Shown piece by piece: positions 4,625-8,342 of a DNA stretch of 8,342 bases. The stretch covers positions 1 to 8,342 of the forward strand of contig WJOQ01000329.1 in NCBI GenBank assembly GCA_009618505.1, in the 5' to 3' direction. Numbering within the stretch: the first letter of the stretch is position 1; each line of letters begins with the position of its first letter. The notes beneath the pieces were generated by a model. The model saw only the letters and a list, made by a program, of their open reading frames with translations, was not told the DNA's origin and made no database searches. The translations under genes were made by a program, and so were the position numbers. Source of the DNA: Clostridia bacterium. GTDB lineage: Bacteria > Aerophobota > Aerophobia > Aerophobales > AE-B3A.

Positions 4625-5830
4625 CTACCTTATTTTTCTTTCCCTGAGAGGTTTAAACGTTATTCCTGAATCAACCGAAGGAAGCAGTTCTACTGGCTCA
4701 GTTAAGAAAAATTCTCCTTTCTTAATCCAGCTTTTAAGAATTCCTGCAATCTTTCTTGCCTTAGCATAACTAGAGAGACTGGCTGTGGGAACTCCTTTTC
4801 CTTGAATGGTTATTTTGCCGCTTTTTAGCCGGGCATAATTTACTTCAGCTAAACTATCCGATTTGCCTTTAGGATAAGCATCACTATAGTCTATAATCTG
4901 GGCGTAAATTTCCTCATCTCTAACTGCTGTCCATTGCACTATTTCCTCATTGAGGATAGGGATCGGGAGTCCAATTCCCACTGTTAGATTCACTCCATAT
5001 CCCGTCAGCGTTGTTCCTCTCAGCCACTCTGGGCTCATTTTCTTTAAGTCACCTATTACAGCAATGGTTCCGGCCCCTGAGCGAGGAACCCCCTTTTTGG
5101 TACGAGGGACGTCAGGATTGTGCTGAGTTCCTTGCCAGGCGATGTAGCCTATTCCGCCTCCCAGAAAAATCCTCGTTCCTATGCCAATAGTCTTATAATA
5201 AGGGTCATTAAATAGGGGAGACAGTTGTCCCGCGCTACAATAATTAGCATTGCCTAATCTCGGCTGCAATATCCCCATATAAGTGTAAATGACTTTATTA
5301 GAGAGATTCACAGCCACATTATAGTTTTGATAAGCATTCCTGGGATTGAAAAGAACCGCTTCATTAAAGTCTTTTATATTGATCCAGGTCTCCAGGTTCT
5401 TGCGTGGATAGCAGTCTGTCCCATAGGCACTGGCCACCAGCTTTACATCTTTACCCGCTACCAAATCTTCAATTACATGTCCTCCTCCATATTTAAATTC
5501 CCCTGGATGGACTCTATTACGGGGATCATTATCAGGAAGGGCAGCAGCTCCCAGGAAAAAATCTACAGCAGCCAGACCCGTATAAACAGGAACTTCGTTA
5601 AGGCAAGTTTGTCCTCCCCCCAGTTTTATCTTGGGCTTAGAATGTCCTGTGTTAAAGTAAGCTCCTGAGGAGCACATTGGTCCAAAGGTGGCACTGGTAA
5701 CAATGTCTATCTGACGAGCAGCTCTCTCAACCCCCTTTTTCTCCACCAGGTCTATGATCTCCTCTGCAGTTACTACTGCTACGTTCCCTTTTTTTATCTT
5801 CTCATTTATTTCAGCAATTGTTTTGGCCAT
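4625..5830 (-). CDS. DUF39/HcyBio homocysteine-biosynthesis protein
   Basis: The product is 401 aa and belongs to the DUF39 (HcyBio) family, which converts aspartate semialdehyde and a sulfide or persulfide source to homocysteine without homoserine activation. Recognisable segments are MAKTIAEINEKI at the start, VTSATFGPMCSSGAYFN at 44-60 with Cys53, KLGGGQTCLNEVPVYTG near 69-85, KYGGGHVIEDLVAG at 113-126, SAYGTDCYPRK with Cys140, and FLGGGIGYIAWQGTQHNPD. Two conserved cysteines were shown to matter for the methanogen protein, with one persulfidated; Cys53 and Cys140 are the best candidates here. No CBS domain is attached, unlike some relatives. The ATG at 5830 is preceded by a GA-rich AGAGAGAGGAA. 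It follows cysK by 55 nt and precedes the NIL-ferredoxin by 15 nt. The neighbouring desulfurase suggests that sulfur may be delivered as an IscS-type persulfide. Confidence 0.9.
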   Translation of the reverse strand: MAKTIAEINEKIKKGNVAVVTAEEIIDLVEKKGVERAARQIDIVTSATFGPMCSSGAYFNTGHSKPKIKLGGGQTCLNEVPVYTGLAAVDFFLGAAALPDNDPRNRVHPGEFKYGGGHVIEDLVAGKDVKLVASAYGTDCYPRKNLETWINIKDFNEAVLFNPRNAYQNYNVAVNLSNKVIYTYMGILQPRLGNANYCSAGQLSPLFNDPYYKTIGIGTRIFLGGGIGYIAWQGTQHNPDVPRTKKGVPRSGAGTIAVIGDLKKMSPEWLRGTTLTGYGVNLTVGIGLPIPILNEEIVQWTAVRDEEIYAQIIDYSDAYPKGKSDSLAEVNYARLKSGKITIQGKGVPTASLSSYAKARKIAGILKSWIKKGEFFLTEPVELLPSVDSGITFKPLRERKIR

Positions 5831-5885
5831 TTCCTCTCTCTCTGGTATTTATTTTATCTAATCATATCAGCTAAGAGTCAATATT

Positions 5886-6809
5886 TCAAGTAAATAATTT
5901 TGTACTCAAATATCTCTCCCCGCTATCAGGAAGAATGACTACAATAAGCTTTCCACTAGTTTCTTTTCTTTTAGCTACCTTCAAAGCAGCAAATGCAGCC
6001 GCCCCGGAAGAAATTCCAGCCAGGATTCCTTCTTCCCGCATTAATCTGCGAGCAGTGAGAATAGCCTCTTCACTCTTCACTTTGACAACCTCATCTATTA
6101 GTTCTAGCTCAAGCACTTCCGGTATGAAGCCAGCCCCAATCCCCTGGATTTTGTGAGAGCCAGCTTTTCCACCAGATAGAACGGGAGACTCTGCTGGTTC
6201 CACAGCTATAGCCTTTAGAGTTGGCTTCTTCTTCTTTATAAATCTGGCAACGCCGGTAATTGTGCCGCCTGTACCTACGCCACTTATCAGGATATCTATT
6301 CTGCCTTTACTGTCTTCCCATATTTCCCTGGCTGTTGTCCGATAATGGACACCAGGATTAGCAGGATTATTGAATTGTTGAGGAATAAAGACTCGGCAGT
6401 CATTAGCTGCTAGCTCCTCTGCCTTCTTTATAGCTCCTTTCATCCCCTCTGAACCAGGAGTTAAGATGAGCTCTGCTCCAAAGGCTTTGAGTAAAGACCT
6501 TCTCTCCAAACTCATAGTGTCAGGCATAGTGAGGATTAGTTTATAACCTTTTACGGCAGCTACAAGAGCTAAAGCAATGCCAGTATTTCCACTAGTTGGC
6601 TCCACAATAATGGTCTCTTTATTAATGAGCTTTTTCTTTTCTGCTGTTTCGAGCATACTCAAGCCGATACGATCTTTTACACTTCCACAGGGGTTAAAAG
6701 ACTCTAATTTTGCCACCACTTCTGCTCCCAAGCCTCTAACTACCCTATTTAGCCTGACCAAAGGGGTCTTTCCTATTAGTTCAGTGATACTATCGGCTAT
6801 CTTAGTCAC
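5886..6809 (-). CDS. cysK: Cysteine synthase (O-acetylserine sulfhydrylase), PLP-dependent
   Basis: The product has 307 aa, the normal size of CysK, which forms cysteine from O-acetylserine and sulfide. The PLP lysine is Lys45 in NPCGSVKDR. The substrate loop TSGNTG is at 72-77, the phosphate-binding GVGTGGT at 177-183, [11 protein letters not shown] at 220-230, and SSGAA at 267-271 supplies the pyridine-nitrogen contact. The C-terminus [10 protein letters not shown] is standard. The GTG start at 6809 is set by GGGAGG (6817-6822), whose first G is the last base of the iscS stop codon. The gap to iscS is 12 nt, so the two are surely cotranscribed. No serine acetyltransferase is in view. Use of O-phosphoserine or another activated serine cannot be excluded from sequence, but the motifs look like ordinary O-acetylserine enzymes. 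It probably supplies cysteine to the adjacent desulfurase. Confidence 0.93.
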   Translation of the reverse strand: MTKIADSITELIGKTPLVRLNRVVRGLGAEVVAKLESFNPCGSVKDRIGLSMLETAEKKKLINKETIIVEPTSGNTGIALALVAAVKGYKLILTMPDTMSLERRSLLKAFGAELILTPGSEGMKGAIKKAEELAANDCRVFIPQQFNNPANPGVHYRTTAREIWEDSKGRIDILISGVGTGGTITGVARFIKKKKPTLKAIAVEPAESPVLSGGKAGSHKIQGIGAGFIPEVLELELIDEVVKVKSEEAILTARRLMREEGILAGISSGAAAFAALKVAKRKETSGKLIVVILPDSGERYLSTKLFT

Positions 6810-6816
6810 TACTGCA

Positions 6817-6822
6817 CCTCCC
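6817..6822 (-). promoter_or_regulatory. Ribosome binding site fixing the GTG start of cysK
   Basis: GGGAGG lies 7 nt before the GTG at 6809 and overlaps the last base of the iscS stop codon. It makes the GTG the clear start and implies tight translational linkage between desulfurase and cysteine synthase. Confidence 0.6.
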
Positions 6823-7991
6823 TAATCCTTTTTTTCTGGAAAAAGAGGAGACATTTCTCTCAATCTTCCCACAATCTCAACCAGATTCTCCACCGTATAA
6901 TCTATATCTTCTTCCTTGTTCTCCCTGCCCAGAGAAAACCTTATTGAACCTTGAGCTATTGCCGGTGGAACTCCAATAGCTGAAAGTACATGCGATGGTT
7001 CCAGAGAACCAGAAGCACAGGCTGAACCGGTAGAGACTGCGACTCCTTTCAAGTCTAAATTCAAAACTAAGGATTCTCCTTCTATAAACTCAAAAGAGAC
7101 ATTGGAGGTGTTGGGCAGTCTCTCAGTGGGATGACCATTAAAACGAATATAATCTATATTATCTTTGATTTTATTCTCCAGTTCATCTCGCAACTTCTTT
7201 ACATGACTATACTCTTGTTTCATTTCTTTACCGGCAATTTTAGATGCCTCTCCTAACCCCACTATACCGGGAACATTCTCTGTCCCTGCTCGACGCTTCC
7301 TTTCCTGCTCTCCTCCATGAATCAAGGGATGAATCTTGGTGCCCTTGCGGATATATAAGGCTCCTACCCCCTTAGGGCCGTAGAACTTGTGGGCCGATAA
7401 AGAAAGAAGGTCCATTCCTAACTCATTTACATCTATGGGTATTTTCCCCACGGTTTGAACAGCATCAGTATGAAAATAAACTCCACATTCACGGGCAATT
7501 TTCCCAATCTCTGCAATTGGCTCGATGGTCCCTATCTCATTATTAGCATGGATGATGCTGATGAGAACAGTCTTGTTGGTAATCGCCTCTTTTACCCGGT
7601 CAGGATCAAGCCAGCCATACCTATCTACCGGTAGATAGGTTATCTTCTTACCCATTTTTTCTAAGTATTTACAGGCAAACAGGACAGCATGATGCTCTAT
7701 GGAAGAGGTGATGATATGTCCTCCCTTTCCCTTGAGAGCGGAGGCTACTCCCTTTAGTGCAAAATTATCGGCTTCTGTCCCTCCACTGGTAAAGACTATC
7801 TCTTCCGGTTCGGCTCCGATTAGACAGGCTAATGCCTCTCTGGCATCATCGATTGCTTTCCTTGCCTCTTGCCCGAAAGAGTATATGGTAGAAGCATTAC
7901 CAAAAACACTCTTATAATAAGGTAGCACTGCTTCTAAAACCCCCGGATGAAGGGGAGTGGTAGCATTATAGTCTAAGTATATGCGTCTCAT
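6822..7991 (-). CDS. iscS: Cysteine desulfurase, NifS/IscS family (class I)
   Basis: The product is 389 aa, a PLP enzyme that removes sulfur from cysteine as an enzyme-bound persulfide, giving alanine. Motifs in order are IYLDYNATTPLHP at 4-16, SGGTEADN at 69-76, SSIEHHAV with His100 over the PLP ring, HANNEIGT at 148-155, FHTDAVQTVGK with Asp176 and Gln179, SAHKFYGPKG with the PLP lysine Lys202, RAGTENV at 234-240, and the mobile catalytic loop TGSACASGS with Cys325. The longer Ser-Ala-Cys loop marks the class I (NifS/IscS) type rather than SufS. The ATG at 7991 is preceded by GGAGAGGA. It lies 12 nt after the Rrf2 regulator and 12 nt before cysK. No IscU-type scaffold gene is visible in the operon, so besides Fe-S assembly it may feed persulfide to the DUF39 enzyme. 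Confidence 0.93.
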   Translation of the reverse strand: MRRIYLDYNATTPLHPGVLEAVLPYYKSVFGNASTIYSFGQEARKAIDDAREALACLIGAEPEEIVFTSGGTEADNFALKGVASALKGKGGHIITSSIEHHAVLFACKYLEKMGKKITYLPVDRYGWLDPDRVKEAITNKTVLISIIHANNEIGTIEPIAEIGKIARECGVYFHTDAVQTVGKIPIDVNELGMDLLSLSAHKFYGPKGVGALYIRKGTKIHPLIHGGEQERKRRAGTENVPGIVGLGEASKIAGKEMKQEYSHVKKLRDELENKIKDNIDYIRFNGHPTERLPNTSNVSFEFIEGESLVLNLDLKGVAVSTGSACASGSLEPSHVLSAIGVPPAIAQGSIRFSLGRENKEEDIDYTVENLVEIVGRLREMSPLFPEKKD

Positions 7992-8003
7992 TCAATCCTC
8001 TCC

Positions 8004-8342
8004 TCAAATTTGAAAAATGTATTTGTGCTCAGGCTGCGAAAGGCTGGATGTCTTCCTTGACTTCTCAAGTAAATCCTCCAGACTGGTCTTCTCTAAAACC
8101 TCTTTTATCTTATCCCCTAACTCTCTCCAGAGGAGTCGGGGTGAACAATCTGTTATATATTTACAGTGAGCCTTTTCTTTGTTATCGAGGCAACCAACAG
8201 GAGTTACAGCCTCCTTTAAAGCTTTCATAATATCCATTATTTTGATTTCTCTTGCTCTCAAGCTAAGTAAAAAGCCTCCTCCTGGTCCTCTTACACTCTT
8301 CACTAATCCTGCCTTACGCAGTTGATTGAAGATTTGCTCTAA
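8004..8342 (-). CDS. Rrf2/IscR-family transcriptional regulator, 5' end beyond window
   Basis: The last 112 codons are visible and the frame stays open through the right edge, so about 30-40 N-terminal residues are missing. The visible part starts in the recognition helix (LEQIFNQLRKAGLVKSVRG) and runs into the wing PGGGFLLSL, the signature of Rrf2 winged-helix regulators. Three cysteines follow in GCLDNKEKAHCKYITDC, with spacing C-x8-C-x5-C. These correspond to the cluster ligands of IscR/NsrR-type proteins and precede the usual R-x-L-W helix. An Fe-S cluster is therefore likely, in contrast to CymR, which lacks one. As first gene of a sulfur operon it probably regulates its own transcript in response to Fe-S status, sulfur supply or a redox signal. 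The operator would lie beyond position 8342. Confidence 0.88.
   Translation of the reverse strand, partial: LEQIFNQLRKAGLVKSVRGPGGGFLLSLRAREIKIMDIMKALKEAVTPVGCLDNKEKAHCKYITDCSPRLLWRELGDKIKEVLEKTSLEDLLEKSRKTSSLSQPEHKYIFQI

Overview
The window looks like chromosomal DNA from an anaerobic bacterium, probably an uncultivated lineage. Base composition is moderate and AT-leaning, genes have strong Shine-Dalgarno sites, and GTG and TTG starts are common. The Rrf2 regulator, IS481-type transposase remnant and TATAAT-type promoter are bacterial traits. The homocysteine-synthesis pair (DUF39 protein plus NIL-domain ferredoxin) was first characterised in methanogens but also occurs in anaerobic bacteria. 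I cannot place the organism more precisely from sequence alone.

Region A (1-1740, minus strand) is a partly decayed metabolic cluster. Reading leftward there are: the debris of an IS481-like transposase (1740-1221), a 15-bp tandem repeat (1092-1135), the last 38 codons of a uroporphyrinogen-decarboxylase-family gene (1055-939), and a small in-frame chimeric ORF (904-665). The chimera joins an AAC(3)-family N-terminus to what looks like a creatininase-family C-terminus. An apparently intact uridine-kinase-family gene follows (675-85), then the first 29 codons of a phosphotriesterase-family gene that runs off the left edge. Deletions and an IS insertion seem to have collapsed a larger catabolic cluster here.

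Region B (1740-3999, plus strand) is a compact operon dhaK - rpiB - dhaL, preceded by a good promoter candidate at the edge of the IS debris. A DhaK/DhaL kinase pair interleaved with an RpiB-type isomerase, without a PTS DhaM protein, suggests a ketose kinase plus phosphosugar isomerase route. An erythrulose-type substrate is a reasonable guess. Substitutions in the DhaK substrate loop, and a Ser in place of a conserved His in RpiB, favour something other than plain dihydroxyacetone or ribose phosphate metabolism.

Region C (4000-4201) is a non-coding spacer between convergent operons. It is packed with short direct and inverted repeats, including a perfect 16-bp palindrome.

Region D (4202-8342, minus strand) is a tightly spaced sulfur operon read from right to left: Rrf2/IscR-like Fe-S regulator (5' end beyond the window), IscS/NifS cysteine desulfurase, cysteine synthase CysK, DUF39 homocysteine-biosynthesis protein, and NIL-domain 2[4Fe-4S] ferredoxin. 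Together they would make cysteine, activate its sulfur as persulfide, and convert aspartate semialdehyde plus sulfur to homocysteine without an O-acylhomoserine intermediate, probably under Fe-S or cysteine-responsive control.
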